Positions 28,381 to 37,620 of a stretch of 56,850 nucleotides of DNA are shown one piece after another. The notes under the pieces were generated by a model. That model was not told the origin of the DNA, searched no databases, and saw only the letters and a program-made list of their open reading frames with translations. This DNA is from Pseudohongiella sp. (GTDB lineage: Bacteria > Pseudomonadota > Gammaproteobacteria > Pseudomonadales > Pseudohongiellaceae). Location of the stretch: assembly GCA_030696315.1 (NCBI GenBank), contig JAUYSM010000030.1, positions 1-56,850 on the forward strand, in the 5' to 3' direction. The first letter of the stretch is position 1. The number at the start of each line of letters is the position of its first letter. The position numbers and the translations under genes were made by a program.

Positions 28381-31006
28381 GCAATCAGCTTCAGCATTTA
28401 ATACTGTCAGCGTACGTACCCTGATCGGTGTCGCTTTGCGCTTATTATGGCGCGATTGGCGTGGCGGCGAACTGAGGTTGTTATTGCTCGCTATGATCAT
28501 GGCAGTCACCTCGGTCAGCGGTATCGCATTGTTTACCGATCGACTGGAACGCGCACTGCTGCAAGAATCGGCCAACATGTTGGCTGCTGACCGAGTGCTC
28601 GGTGCGCGTGAACAACCCCCGCGAGAGTTGCTGTCAGAGGCAGAGCAGCGCGGTTTGTCTACCGCAGAATACATCGCATTTGCATCTATGGTGTTTTCGG
28701 ATCAAGGCAATCTGTTGATCGCTGCCAAGGCCGTCAGTGATGCCTACCCCTTGAGAGGCGATCTGCAAATTGCAGATGAGGCCTTTGGGGTGGCGTATGT
28801 TGCTGCTCAAGGGGGGCCGGCGCGAGGAGAGGTGTGGGTAGAGTCGCGGGTCCTGCCAAGTCTTGATATCAATATTGGTGATACTGTTTTTCTGGGTGAT
28901 TCTGAGTTCACCGTAAGCCGAGTGCTGGTTCAGGAGCCTGATCGCCAACAGGGCGGTATGATGGAAAACGCTGGGCCACGTTTGCTGATGCATATGGACG
29001 ACGTACCGGCAACCAATGTCATTCAGCCTGGTAGTCGCGTGACGTACCGCTATCTGTTTGCAGGAGAGCAATCAGCGCTGGAAGACTACACCACTTGGGT
29101 AAGAAACCAGTTTGACGGGCAGTACCGACTTCGTGATGTGCGTGATGAGAGCGCGGAGGTCAGCGAAGCCTTAAATCGTGGGGAGAGCTTTCTGCTACTG
29201 GGCAGTCTGTTTGCGGTGTTGCTGGCCGGTGTAGCGATTGCACTGACCGCGCGCCGATACAGCGAACGCCATTTTGACTATGCTGCCATATTAAAAACGC
29301 TGGGATGTACCTCGAATCAAATTTCGATTATTTACTTCTGTATCTTGTTGGCAGTTTTGCTGTTGGCGGTAATCGTCGGATCTATTGCAGGTTGGGGACT
29401 GCACATGCTGATTCTGAATTTACTGCAGTCAGTTATTCCTATCAGTTTGCCACCGGCGTCCGGGTTGCCGTTTGTAGTGGGTGCATTGACTGCACTCATT
29501 TGTCTGTTTGCTTTTGCATTGCCGCCTTTGCTGGCTTTAAAGCACACCTCGCCCCTGCGTGTATTGCGAAAGGATCTGGCTGATGCACCTCTCAGCACGG
29601 CTTTGCCTTATATTTTTGGCATTGCAGGCGGCCTGGTACTGGTGATCTGGTATAGCCAGGATCTGTTGATCACTGCAATTCTGGTTGCGGCCGTAAGCAG
29701 TGTTGCAGTGGCGCTCAGTGCTTTGTCTTACCTCTTATTGCGCAGTGGCACTGCGGCAGGCATGCGGGCTGGTAGCGCATGGATGCTGGCGATGTCGGCA
29801 GTGCGCAGACGGCGCCGGCAGAGTGTGCTTCAAGTTCTGGTGTTCTCGTTAACCATCATGAGTTTGTTGACCCTTGGGTTATTGCGAACGGATCTGATTG
29901 CTGATTGGCAGGCGCAATTACCAGAGAACACTCCGAATCACTTCATGATGAATATTCGTAGTGATCAGGTTGCCGGTATGGAAGACTACCTGCGAGATAA
30001 TGATATTCAGTCAAATCCGTTTTACCCGATGATGAGTGCTGGATTGCTGCGCGTGAACGGCGAGACGGCACCTTTGCCGTGGGACAATGATGAAGAGGGT
30101 AACAATGCAAGCAGCAGCGTAACTGAGCGCAGCGCCGAATCATCACAAGATGATACCTCAGATGCAGACGCCGCAGAAAATGATGGCAACCGATCGGGTC
30201 GCGTCGAGAATCGTCAGGTAACCTATACCGATCAACTGCCGCCGGATAATGAGTTGGTGGCAGGGAGTTGGTGGGGATCCGATGCGCGGCCCGGTGAAGT
30301 GTCGGTTGAGCTTGATTATGCAAACAGGCTCAGGCTGGAACTTGGTGACGAACTGGTGTTTAGACTGGGTCAACAAGAGGTGACTGTCACCGTGACCAGT
30401 TTTCGCACTGTGCGCTGGGACAATATGCAGCCAAACTTCTTTTTTATTTTCTCCCCCGGAACGCTGGATTCCATTGGTTCGACATACCTTTCGACGCTGT
30501 TATTGCAAGGCGAGCAAAAGGTGTTATTGAATGATTTATTGAGAACGTACCCTACGATAGTTGTACTGGAGGTAGATGCCTTGATTGAGCAAATCCAGAC
30601 AATTATTGCGCAAGTCAGTTCTGCAGTAGAGTTGATTGCTGTATTGGTTTTGATCGCGGGGGCCCTGGTGTTGCTTTCCTGTGTGAATGCGACGCTGGAT
30701 GAACGGTTTCGTGAGAACGCAATATTGCGCACGCTGGGCGCCGGTAGAAAACTGATCATGACATCCTTGCTGATTGAGTTCGCATTTATCGGGTTGCTGG
30801 CAGGACTGATCGCAACATTTGGTGCTGAAATCAGTGTCTACTACCTTCAAGTTGAGGTTTTTCAACAGGAGTTTTCCCCGCATTACTGGGTGTGGATTGT
30901 TGGTCCGTTAGCGGGCACACTGATCATTGCATCCTTGGGTGTTAATGCCACGCGGCGTGTTGTCAGCACCAGCCCATTGGCAGTGCTGCGCAATCTGTCA
31001 GCGTAA
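28373..31006 (+). CDS. ybbP: ABC transporter permease, YbbP/FtsX family
   Basis: 877 residues from the ATG at 28373, which has GGGAG nine bases upstream and overlaps the ybbA stop; the open frame is 39 codons longer but inside ybbA. An N-terminal membrane segment near residue 30 is followed by a periplasmic domain. Two FtsX-type membrane blocks follow, with segments at about 270-300, 320-350 and 360-390, and again in the C-terminal 250 residues ending SPLAVLRNL. Within the second periplasmic domain (about 571-617, bases 30083-30219) is a Ser/Asp/Glu/Asn-rich low-complexity insertion. Confidence 0.92.
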   Translation: MSEQSASAFNTVSVRTLIGVALRLLWRDWRGGELRLLLLAMIMAVTSVSGIALFTDRLERALLQESANMLAADRVLGAREQPPRELLSEAEQRGLSTAEYIAFASMVFSDQGNLLIAAKAVSDAYPLRGDLQIADEAFGVAYVAAQGGPARGEVWVESRVLPSLDINIGDTVFLGDSEFTVSRVLVQEPDRQQGGMMENAGPRLLMHMDDVPATNVIQPGSRVTYRYLFAGEQSALEDYTTWVRNQFDGQYRLRDVRDESAEVSEALNRGESFLLLGSLFAVLLAGVAIALTARRYSERHFDYAAILKTLGCTSNQISIIYFCILLAVLLLAVIVGSIAGWGLHMLILNLLQSVIPISLPPASGLPFVVGALTALICLFAFALPPLLALKHTSPLRVLRKDLADAPLSTALPYIFGIAGGLVLVIWYSQDLLITAILVAAVSSVAVALSALSYLLLRSGTAAGMRAGSAWMLAMSAVRRRRRQSVLQVLVFSLTIMSLLTLGLLRTDLIADWQAQLPENTPNHFMMNIRSDQVAGMEDYLRDNDIQSNPFYPMMSAGLLRVNGETAPLPWDNDEEGNNASSSVTERSAESSQDDTSDADAAENDGNRSGRVENRQVTYTDQLPPDNELVAGSWWGSDARPGEVSVELDYANRLRLELGDELVFRLGQQEVTVTVTSFRTVRWDNMQPNFFFIFSPGTLDSIGSTYLSTLLLQGEQKVLLNDLLRTYPTIVVLEVDALIEQIQTIIAQVSSAVELIAVLVLIAGALVLLSCVNATLDERFRENAILRTLGAGRKLIMTSLLIEFAFIGLLAGLIATFGAEISVYYLQVEVFQQEFSPHYWVWIVGPLAGTLIIASLGVNATRRVVSTSPLAVLRNLSA

Positions 31007-31031
31007 TGAATCTGCGTCAGGAGAAATTGAA

Positions 31032-31658
31032 ATGAAGATCACGAAGCTTATTTTATCCATCTTCTTGGCAACACTGGTAACTCTGATGACGGGCCCTGTA
31101 TTGGCTCAATCAACCATGATCAACCCGGAGGAGGTGTCGCGAACGTGCGTGTTTGGTGATTGCCTTGAGGGTTTCGGGATATTGGAATTGCGCACCAGTG
31201 TTGGTACAGATCGTTATGAGGGGAATTTTAAAGACGGTATGTTTCATGGCTCTGGCCGGTTTGAGCAAATGATCAGCAGCACGGGACGCTCGTATTACGA
31301 TGGCGAGTGGAATCTTGGTGTCAGAAGCGGCCGAGGTACTTACTGGAACGGAGTGTCAAATTTGTACATCGGTCAGTGGCGCAATGACTTGCGACATGGT
31401 CAAGGCGCGTACTTTTTTGGATTGACTGACTGGGCGCCGAATCGACATACCGAAAGTTGGTTGCGTGAAAATGTCGAGAATTATTCAGGTGAATTTGTAG
31501 ACGACTTGTATCAAGGCAGTGGAACTTACCGTTGGCCGGATGGTCAGAGGTACGTTGGTACATTTTACGCCAATGAAAAGCACGGCGCAGGCACCTTCTT
31601 TTATGCCAGCGGCACGCGACGTGAGCAATTTTGGGAATATGGGCGTTTTCTCAGGTAA
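31032..31658 (+). CDS. Secreted MORN-repeat protein
   Basis: 208 residues from the ATG at 31032, which follows a GGAGAAATTGAA ribosome site; the frame is open earlier but inside ybbP. A signal peptide (about 1-25, ending GPVLAQS) leads to at least five MORN-like repeats of the form Y-x-G-x-(W/F)-x-x-G-x-x-(S/H)-G-x-G-x-(F/Y), for example YEGNFKDGMFHGSGRF, YYDGEWNLGVRSGRGTY and YSGEFVDDLYQGSGTY. MORN proteins bind lipids or act as scaffolds. An outer-membrane or periplasmic location is inferred. It is 26 bases after ybbP and 10 before pdxH. Confidence 0.85.
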   Translation: MKITKLILSIFLATLVTLMTGPVLAQSTMINPEEVSRTCVFGDCLEGFGILELRTSVGTDRYEGNFKDGMFHGSGRFEQMISSTGRSYYDGEWNLGVRSGRGTYWNGVSNLYIGQWRNDLRHGQGAYFFGLTDWAPNRHTESWLRENVENYSGEFVDDLYQGSGTYRWPDGQRYVGTFYANEKHGAGTFFYASGTRREQFWEYGRFLR

Positions 31659-31667
31659 GGGAAGTAA

Positions 31668-32309
31668 ATGATGGACTTGCAGGATATTAGGCGCGATTTT
31701 CGTAAAGGCACATTGACTCGAGACGAGCTGATTGATGATCCGATAGAACAATTCAAATTATGGATGCAACAGGCCCTGTCAACTGACCTTGTTGATCCCA
31801 CTGCCATGGTGCTGGCAACCGGAGCGCGTGACGGTCAGGTGAGCCAGCGGGTTGTATTGCTGAAGGGCCTGGATGAAAGAGGGTTTGTATTTTTTACGAA
31901 CTATGAAAGCCGCAAGTCTCGAGAGATCGCCGTCAACTCCAAAGTCAGTTTACACTTCCCTTGGTTTGCAATTGAGCGACAGGTTATGGTCTGTGGTGTG
32001 GCAGAAAAAGTACCCCTGGAGGAGTCCAGAGCCTACTTTCAAAGTCGCCCACGTGATAGCCAGTTGGCAGCATGGGCTTCACCGCAAAGCAGGGTTTTAA
32101 ATTCGCGCGAAGCGCTGACGCAACAATTGGAAAATCTGCAAAAAAAATATGCAGACTTAGAGATTCCATTGCCGGAATTCTGGGGCGGCTATCGGGTTCG
32201 CCCCAGCCAGATCGAATTCTGGCAGGGCGGCGCAAACCGCCTGCATGATCGGTTTGTGTATACGTTACAGCCCGGTCAGGCCTGGCAGATTGAGCGGCTG
32301 GCGCCGTAA
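31668..32309 (+). CDS. pdxH: Pyridoxamine/pyridoxine 5'-phosphate oxidase
   Basis: 213 residues, an FMN enzyme that oxidises pyridoxine or pyridoxamine phosphate to pyridoxal phosphate. Recognisable are the DLQDIRRDF start, MVLATGARDGQVSQRVVLLKG, the FMN-binding YESRKSREIAVNSKVSL segment, the SRPRDSQLAAWASPQS stretch and the C-terminal WGGYRVRPSQIEFWQGGANRLHDR, which holds PLP-binding arginine and histidine residues. AAGGGAAG lies just before the ATG. Confidence 0.96.
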   Translation: MMDLQDIRRDFRKGTLTRDELIDDPIEQFKLWMQQALSTDLVDPTAMVLATGARDGQVSQRVVLLKGLDERGFVFFTNYESRKSREIAVNSKVSLHFPWFAIERQVMVCGVAEKVPLEESRAYFQSRPRDSQLAAWASPQSRVLNSREALTQQLENLQKKYADLEIPLPEFWGGYRVRPSQIEFWQGGANRLHDRFVYTLQPGQAWQIERLAP

Positions 32310-32322
32310 CGGTTTCGCTAGC

Positions 32323-33582
32323 TTATTCGCGCCAGACGGGTAGTTTTTTACTGACCAAAACGCGCTTGAGTCGGGCATATTGCGGCAGGCCATTTTTGTA
32401 CGGTGGGTAATCTTCACCGGAAATCAATGGCTCAAAGTATGCTCTGGCCTTCGCTGTGATTCCAAAGCCATCCTCTGTGATGAAGTCTCTAGGCATTGGT
32501 TTTTCAATATTGGCAACATCTGATAATGCAACCTCGCCCACCGTCCAGCGGTAGGTCTTGCCTGGTTTTCTGACAATGGTTGGCATCACGGCATTTTTTC
32601 CCGCCAAAGCGAACTCAACAGCTGCTTTGCCCATCGCATACGCTTGTTCGACGTCAGTAGCCGATGCGATATGCCGTGCGGCACGCTGAAGATAGTCGGC
32701 AACCGCCCAGTGGTATTTATAACCCAGCTGTTGTTTGATCATGTTGGCAAGAAACGGCGCAACGCCGCCCAATTGAGTATGACCAAACGCGTCTTTGCCG
32801 CCGGCATCCGCAAGGAATTGACCATTTTCGTAGTGAGCGCCCTCGGATACCACCACAGCGCAATATCCAAACCGCTTGACGCTGTCCTGTACTTTTTTCA
32901 GAAATGCACTCTGATCAAACGCAATTTCCGGAAATACAATGATGTGCGGCGCATCGCCTTCATGTTCCGCGGCCAGTCCGGCGGCTCCCGCAATCCAGCC
33001 TGCATGACGGCCCATTACCTCCATCACAAAAACTTTGGTAGAACTTTCGCACATCGATGCGACATCAAGCCCCGCTTCCCGAATAGAAACCGCCACATAT
33101 TTGGCTACTGAACCAAATCCCGGGCAGTTGTCAGTCACGGGCAGATCGTTGTCCACGGTTTTGGGAATGCCGATACAGGTGATAGGAAAGCCTTCTTTGA
33201 GGCTTAACATGGATACCTTGTTGGCGGTGTCCTGCGAGTCGCCGCCGCCGTTGTACAGGAAGTAACGAATATTGTGGGTTTTGAAGACATCCATCAGGCG
33301 CTGATATTCAGCACGGTTGTCCTCCAGACTCTTTAATTTGTATCGGCATGAGCCAAATGCACCGGCCGGGGTATGACGCAGGGCTGCGATCGTGCTGGCA
33401 GTCTCCTTGCTGGTATCGATAAGTTCTTCTCTGAGTGCGCCAATAATACCGTTTAAACCTGCATAAACTTTTCCGATTTGATCGCCATGAGTTCGTGCGG
33501 TCTGAATGACACCGCAAGCGCTGGCATTAATAACGGCTGTTACGCCACCGGATTGTGCGTAAAACAGATTTGGTTTGGCCAT
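32323..33582 (-). CDS. pfp: 6-phosphofructokinase, probably pyrophosphate-dependent
   Basis: 419 residues from the ATG at 33582 (MAKPNLFYAQSGGVTAV). It closely resembles the xanthomonad PPi-phosphofructokinases. The phosphoryl-donor loop reads GGGDS (112-116) and the catalytic segment reads PKTVDND (140-146) with lysine at 141. ATP-dependent enzymes have PGTIDND there, and lysine at this point is the accepted marker of PPi use. The canonical GGDD of many PPi enzymes is here GGDS, so the donor should be tested. Using PPi makes the step reversible. It converges on pdxH with a 13-base gap. Confidence 0.9.
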   Translation of the reverse strand: MAKPNLFYAQSGGVTAVINASACGVIQTARTHGDQIGKVYAGLNGIIGALREELIDTSKETASTIAALRHTPAGAFGSCRYKLKSLEDNRAEYQRLMDVFKTHNIRYFLYNGGGDSQDTANKVSMLSLKEGFPITCIGIPKTVDNDLPVTDNCPGFGSVAKYVAVSIREAGLDVASMCESSTKVFVMEVMGRHAGWIAGAAGLAAEHEGDAPHIIVFPEIAFDQSAFLKKVQDSVKRFGYCAVVVSEGAHYENGQFLADAGGKDAFGHTQLGGVAPFLANMIKQQLGYKYHWAVADYLQRAARHIASATDVEQAYAMGKAAVEFALAGKNAVMPTIVRKPGKTYRWTVGEVALSDVANIEKPMPRDFITEDGFGITAKARAYFEPLISGEDYPPYKNGLPQYARLKRVLVSKKLPVWRE

Positions 33583-33698
33583 GAGGTAACCTGTGTGATC
33601 AAACCCGTCGGCGAAATGCCTGACGGGATGCAATGGGGAGCTGACAGGGGCATAATGTTACAAATTGCCAGACGGCTTGGCAATCAGCCGAATGACTT

Positions 33699-33712
33699 CT
33701 GACAATTGTCAG
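33699..33712. promoter_or_regulatory. Perfect 14-base palindrome between pfp and ubiX
   Basis: CTGACAATTGTCAG is fully self-complementary. It lies 32 bases upstream of the ubiX start and about 117 bases upstream of pfp on the other strand, where a shared operator could act. The regulator is unknown, and a chance match cannot be excluded. Confidence 0.3.
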
Positions 33713-33743
33713 TCAAGGTAGCTAGAGGAATCATGTCATCAGT

Positions 33744-34328
33744 ATGAAAAAAATTATTATAGGAATGTCCGGCGCCAGCGGACTCATATACGGAATTCGA
33801 CTGCTTGAAGTCTTGAAGGCGGCTCCGCAGGTTGAAACGCATCTGGTCATGACCGCGTCCGCAAGGCTGAATATAGCCCTTGAGACGGACTGGCAGGCTG
33901 ATGCGGTGATCGCATTGGCTGATCAAGTACACTCGGTCAAGGATCTGGCTGCAAGCATTGCCAGCGGCTCATTTCGAACAGACGGTATGATTGTAGCGCC
34001 ATGCTCCATGAAAACGCTGTCGGCGATCGTGAACTCCTATGCCGATAATCTGCTGACTCGCGCGGCGGATGTCATGCTTAAAGAGCGCCGGCGCTTGGTA
34101 TTGATGCCTCGTGAGACGCCACTTCATGCAGGGCATTGTGAACTCTTGTTAAAAGCCTGCCAGATCGGTGCCATTATTGCCCCGCCTATGCCAGCACTGT
34201 ATGCACGACCTAAAACAATTGATGACATGATCAACCATAATGTTGGCCGCGTGCTTGATTTGTTTGATATCGAGTCGGGCCTGGTCAAGCGATGGCAAGG
34301 CGCTGCGCATGCAGTACGGACAGAGTAG
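33744..34328 (+). CDS. ubiX: Flavin prenyltransferase UbiX
   Basis: 194 residues. It prenylates FMN to make the cofactor of the decarboxylase UbiD in ubiquinone synthesis. The N-terminal IIIGMSGASGLIYGIRLLE binds flavin, and IVAPCSMKTLSAIVNSYADNL, RRLVLMPRETPL and the C-terminal PALYARPKTIDDMINHNVGRVLDLF are UbiX blocks. The nearest Shine-Dalgarno-like GAGG is 15 bases from this ATG, too far. It is closer to a four-codon frame (33733-33747) whose stop overlaps the ubiX ATG. ubiX converges on the TIGR02444 gene with nine bases between. Confidence 0.94.
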   Translation: MKKIIIGMSGASGLIYGIRLLEVLKAAPQVETHLVMTASARLNIALETDWQADAVIALADQVHSVKDLAASIASGSFRTDGMIVAPCSMKTLSAIVNSYADNLLTRAADVMLKERRRLVLMPRETPLHAGHCELLLKACQIGAIIAPPMPALYARPKTIDDMINHNVGRVLDLFDIESGLVKRWQGAAHAVRTE

Positions 34329-34337
34329 GGCATGCGT

Positions 34338-34871
34338 TTACGCTTTGTGGGCTGGCGCGCAGGCGTCCGCGATCCTGGATAAAAAAAGTGTCACATCCTG
34401 ATCATCCAATTCTCCACTGTTCCTAAAGGTCTGACAGTATCGCCGCATATTGGATAAGATGTTTTCTATCTTAAAATCAGGGTGTTGCGTGAATAAGTGC
34501 TGTTCTGTCATGGTTTCAAGTGCTTTCAGCCATAGCAACTCTGACGATATTTCTATTGCCTTGATTTGCTCGCGCAAGGTTTGCCATGACGATAGGTTAT
34601 CTGCAGTGAGCAGGCCGCTGAGAGACTGTGCAGCGTCTTTCATCCAGCGCCTGGTGTGCCGTAGTGGTTTAACGACACTGTTCGCATAGGCAGTTGAAAC
34701 TTCGATGGCCTGAAACAACACAGCTTCTTTCATCTCTCCGTAGAAACACCCGAACCATGCGCAGTACAGCAGGATGGGTACATCCAATCCCATGGTTTCC
34801 TGCAAGGTGAGGCAGGCATCTGCGACTTCCGGTTGTCGGTAGACTGTGATGGCGAAGGCGTCGAGTTTCAT
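34338..34871 (-). CDS. TIGR02444-family protein of unknown function
   Basis: 177 residues from the ATG at 34871; a TTG one codon earlier is the only alternative. The sequence (FAITVYRQPEVADACLTLQ, VPILLYCAWFGCFYGE) matches the small helical TIGR02444/DUF2390 family of proteobacteria. It appears soluble and all-helical, with no signal peptide. I know of no experimentally defined function. It sits between ubiX and mpl on the opposite strand, with no clear Shine-Dalgarno sequence. Confidence 0.8.
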   Translation of the reverse strand: MKLDAFAITVYRQPEVADACLTLQETMGLDVPILLYCAWFGCFYGEMKEAVLFQAIEVSTAYANSVVKPLRHTRRWMKDAAQSLSGLLTADNLSSWQTLREQIKAIEISSELLWLKALETMTEQHLFTQHPDFKIENILSNMRRYCQTFRNSGELDDQDVTLFLSRIADACAPAHKA

Positions 34872-34940
34872 CAAGAAATGAAGTCCGGAATTGTCTTTGA
34901 GGATTTGTTAAAGTAGCAGGACAAGCTTACAGGAATTTTT

Positions 34941-36359
34941 ATGCACATCCACATTTTGGGAATCTGCGGTACGTTTATGGGCAGCCTGGCCGTGTTGGCC
35001 AAAGAGCTGGGTTTTTCAGTCAGTGGGTCTGATGCAAATGTCTATCCCCCGATGAGTACACAGCTTGAAGAGCAAGGTATTGTGCTCAATGAAGGGTTTG
35101 ATCCTCGACATTTGCAACCACATCCCGATCTGGTGGTGATAGGCAATGCCATGTCCCGAGGAAATCCAGCAGTCGAGTATGTGCTGGATCAGGGCCTGCC
35201 CTATTGCTCAGGGCCAGAATGGCTGGCTCGCTTCGTGTTGCAGGGGCGTTGGGTGCTCGCGGTATCCGGGACTCATGGTAAAACGACCACAAGTGCCATG
35301 CTGGCGTGGATACTGGAATATGCGGGACTCAAGCCCGGGTATCTGATCGGCGGTGTATTAAAGAATTTTCCGGCATCCGCCCGTCTTGGTGAGAGTGATT
35401 TTTTTGTGGTGGAAGCGGATGAATATGACAGCGCATTTTTCGATAAGCGCTCTAAGTTTGTCCACTACCGTCCGCGCACCTTGATCATGAATAATCTTGA
35501 ATATGATCATGCGGATATTTTTCCGGATCTGGCTGCGATACAAAAACAATTCCATCATCTCGTACGCACGGTACCGTCATCGGGACTATTGTTGGTGCCC
35601 CACAATGATCGTGCGCTGAGTCAAGTCCTGGAGCAAGGTTGCTGGACACCCGTGCAGCAATTCGAACTGACCGACCACGACGCGCTTGCAGATGCCGACC
35701 AGACGACTACGCGTTGGCTGGTGCAGATGTTGAGCGCTGATGGCAGGAACTGCCAGATCATCAAGCAAGGGCCTGGCGAGAACTACACAAAGGCCGTCAT
35801 TGAGTGGTCGCTCACAGGCCGACATAACGCAAGTAATGCGTTGGCAGCGGTTGCTGCTGCCCATCATGTTGGTGTTACGATTACTACCGCGTGCGACGCC
35901 TTATCAAGGTTTGCGAGCGTCAAGCGTCGCATGGAATGGCTGGGGGAAGCAGGTGGCATCCACGTTTACGATGACTTTGCCCACCATCCGACTGCCATTG
36001 CCACCACACTACAAGGGATGCGGCAGCGACTTGTTGATGAGCCCGCAGCCCGCTTGATTGCCGTAATCGAACCACGCTCAGCGACGATGAAAATGGGTGT
36101 GCATCAGGCTACTCTGGCAGACTCCTGTGCAGATGCGGATCTGGTTGTGTGGATGGCGGGCGGAGGGAATGGATTGGATGTTGATGCGATTATACATAAC
36201 AGCCCAATCCCGGCAGTTGGTTTTCAACAAACAGAGCAGATAATAGATTGGCTGCTCAACAACTGCCGGGCCGGTGATCATGTTGTGTTAATGAGCAATG
36301 GTGGTTTTGGCGGCATACATCAACGACTTTTGGATGCGCTTAAAAAAAGGTATCAGTAA
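34941..36359 (+). CDS. mpl: UDP-MurNAc:L-Ala-gamma-D-Glu-meso-DAP ligase
   Basis: 472 residues, a Mur-ligase-family enzyme that attaches recycled murein tripeptide to UDP-MurNAc. The N-terminal Rossmann domain starts IHILGICGTFMGSLA, as in Mpl and unlike MurC. The ATP loop SGTHGKTTT is at 109-117, the EADEYDSAFFDKRSKFVHYRP segment is characteristic of Mpl, and the C-terminal domain begins with VYDDFAHHPTAI. The enzyme is cytoplasmic. Its stop is one base from the GTG start of the LON-domain gene. Confidence 0.96.
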   Translation: MHIHILGICGTFMGSLAVLAKELGFSVSGSDANVYPPMSTQLEEQGIVLNEGFDPRHLQPHPDLVVIGNAMSRGNPAVEYVLDQGLPYCSGPEWLARFVLQGRWVLAVSGTHGKTTTSAMLAWILEYAGLKPGYLIGGVLKNFPASARLGESDFFVVEADEYDSAFFDKRSKFVHYRPRTLIMNNLEYDHADIFPDLAAIQKQFHHLVRTVPSSGLLLVPHNDRALSQVLEQGCWTPVQQFELTDHDALADADQTTTRWLVQMLSADGRNCQIIKQGPGENYTKAVIEWSLTGRHNASNALAAVAAAHHVGVTITTACDALSRFASVKRRMEWLGEAGGIHVYDDFAHHPTAIATTLQGMRQRLVDEPAARLIAVIEPRSATMKMGVHQATLADSCADADLVVWMAGGGNGLDVDAIIHNSPIPAVGFQQTEQIIDWLLNNCRAGDHVVLMSNGGFGGIHQRLLDALKKRYQ

Positions 36360-36360
36360 C

Positions 36361-36981
36361 GTGGAAGAAGCCGATTTGATCCCGTTGTTTCCCTTGCGTT
36401 CCGTGGTGTTCCCGGGCGGCAGGCTGTCGTTACAGATTTTTGAGCAACGTTATATTGATCTGGTCAGTCACTGTATGAAAACAGACACCGGGTTTGGTGT
36501 TTGTCTGTTGCTCAAAGGAGAAGAGCTGGTGCAGCCCGGCAGTCAGCAGCAGGTGAGCCGTGTTGGTATGTACTGCAAAATCATTGACTGGGATAAATTG
36601 CCAAATGGTTTGTTGGGCATCACAGTTGAGGGGATACGAAAGTTTACCGTGATGGAGAGCTGGGTAGCTGACACCAAGTTATTGATGGGCTCAGTGCGTT
36701 GGGAGGGCGAGGATTTTCTGGGTCAGGCGGTTTTGCCCTTGTCTGAGGAGCATGATGGGTTGGTCGATTTGCTCAGGGACTTGATGGCTCACCCACTGAT
36801 TGAAGAACTGGGCGTAACCATGGATTTTGCTGATCAACGTCAGTTGGGGTGGCGCCTTGCCGAGTTGTTACCCATTCCAGTGCATCAGCGACAGCAGCTG
36901 CTGGAGATTAACGACACCAGTGAGCGACTGCGTGAGATTGAAAATCTGGTGGTCTCTGTCATGCAACACAACAATAGCTGA
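36361..36981 (+). CDS. Stand-alone LON substrate-binding domain protein
   Basis: 206 residues if it starts at the GTG at 36361, one base after the mpl stop, with AAAGG ten bases upstream. An in-frame start 21 codons earlier would overlap mpl and lacks support. The protein is a single LON-type (PUA-like) N-terminal domain (IPLFPLRSVVFPGGRLSLQIFEQRYIDL), with no AAA ATPase or Ser-Lys protease part. Such proteins are common in proteobacteria, and their role, perhaps as an adaptor or scaffold, is unproven. It converges on cheW. Confidence 0.85.
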   Translation: MEEADLIPLFPLRSVVFPGGRLSLQIFEQRYIDLVSHCMKTDTGFGVCLLLKGEELVQPGSQQQVSRVGMYCKIIDWDKLPNGLLGITVEGIRKFTVMESWVADTKLLMGSVRWEGEDFLGQAVLPLSEEHDGLVDLLRDLMAHPLIEELGVTMDFADQRQLGWRLAELLPIPVHQRQQLLEINDTSERLREIENLVVSVMQHNNS

Positions 36982-37003
36982 GTTAAGAGCAATACCCACA
37001 CTA

Positions 37004-37486
37004 TCAATGAGGTAGTAACTCGATGACTTTGCTGAAATCGACCAGAATCATCAGGTAGTCGTCAGTGTTATAGACTCCCGTGATAAAGCGGGATGAAGGA
37101 TCCTGGCTGGTTGCCGGCGCAATTTCCACAAGGTTTTTATTCAGATCGATGACTTCAGCTACGCGATCAACCAGGATGCCGAGTACAAAATCCTCAATTT
37201 CCACCACGATTATTCGGGAGTTTTGAGTCTGCTCAAGGGTAGGCAAGCCAAATACTGTGCGCGCATCGATAACAGTAACCACATTGCCTCGAAGGTTGAT
37301 AATACCAAGGATAAAATGGGCAGATCCTGGCACCGGCGTGATTTCCGTATAGCGCAGCACTTCATTTACCTTACCGGCGTTAAGCGCGTACACCTCATTT
37401 GACAGCTCAAAACTGACATGTTTAATCATGTCCATGTGTTCGTCAGACTTTGAACCATCAATTGCCAGATTGCCGTGCGTGTTCAT
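37004..37486 (-). CDS. cheW: CheW-like signalling adaptor
   Basis: 160 residues with a single CheW domain (about 25-158): VSFELSNEVYALNAGKVNEVLRY, TPVPGSAHFILGIINLRGNVVTVIDARTVFGL and VDRVAEVIDLNKNLVEIAP. CheW couples chemoreceptors to the kinase CheA. No che genes or receptors are adjacent, so it is an orphan, possibly serving a gliding, pilus or alternative chemosensory pathway encoded elsewhere. The ATG is preceded by AGGATCTGAG. Confidence 0.9.
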   Translation of the reverse strand: MNTHGNLAIDGSKSDEHMDMIKHVSFELSNEVYALNAGKVNEVLRYTEITPVPGSAHFILGIINLRGNVVTVIDARTVFGLPTLEQTQNSRIIVVEIEDFVLGILVDRVAEVIDLNKNLVEIAPATSQDPSSRFITGVYNTDDYLMILVDFSKVIELLPH

Positions 37487-37620
37487 AGCTCAGATCCTGT
37501 ATCGCTGCCAGTCAGGTGTTTCACGGTAATTTTAGCGGCAATCTATGTAAAATCTTGAGTGCCCGAAATCAATCGAGTGGTTATCGTCCAGTTGATTGTT
37601 CATAATAAGGTCAATCTTCA

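Noticed and set aside
37004..37486. A chemotaxis operon around cheW
   Set aside because: Neighbouring genes are mpl, a LON-domain gene and small membrane proteins; no CheA, CheY or receptor motifs are present.
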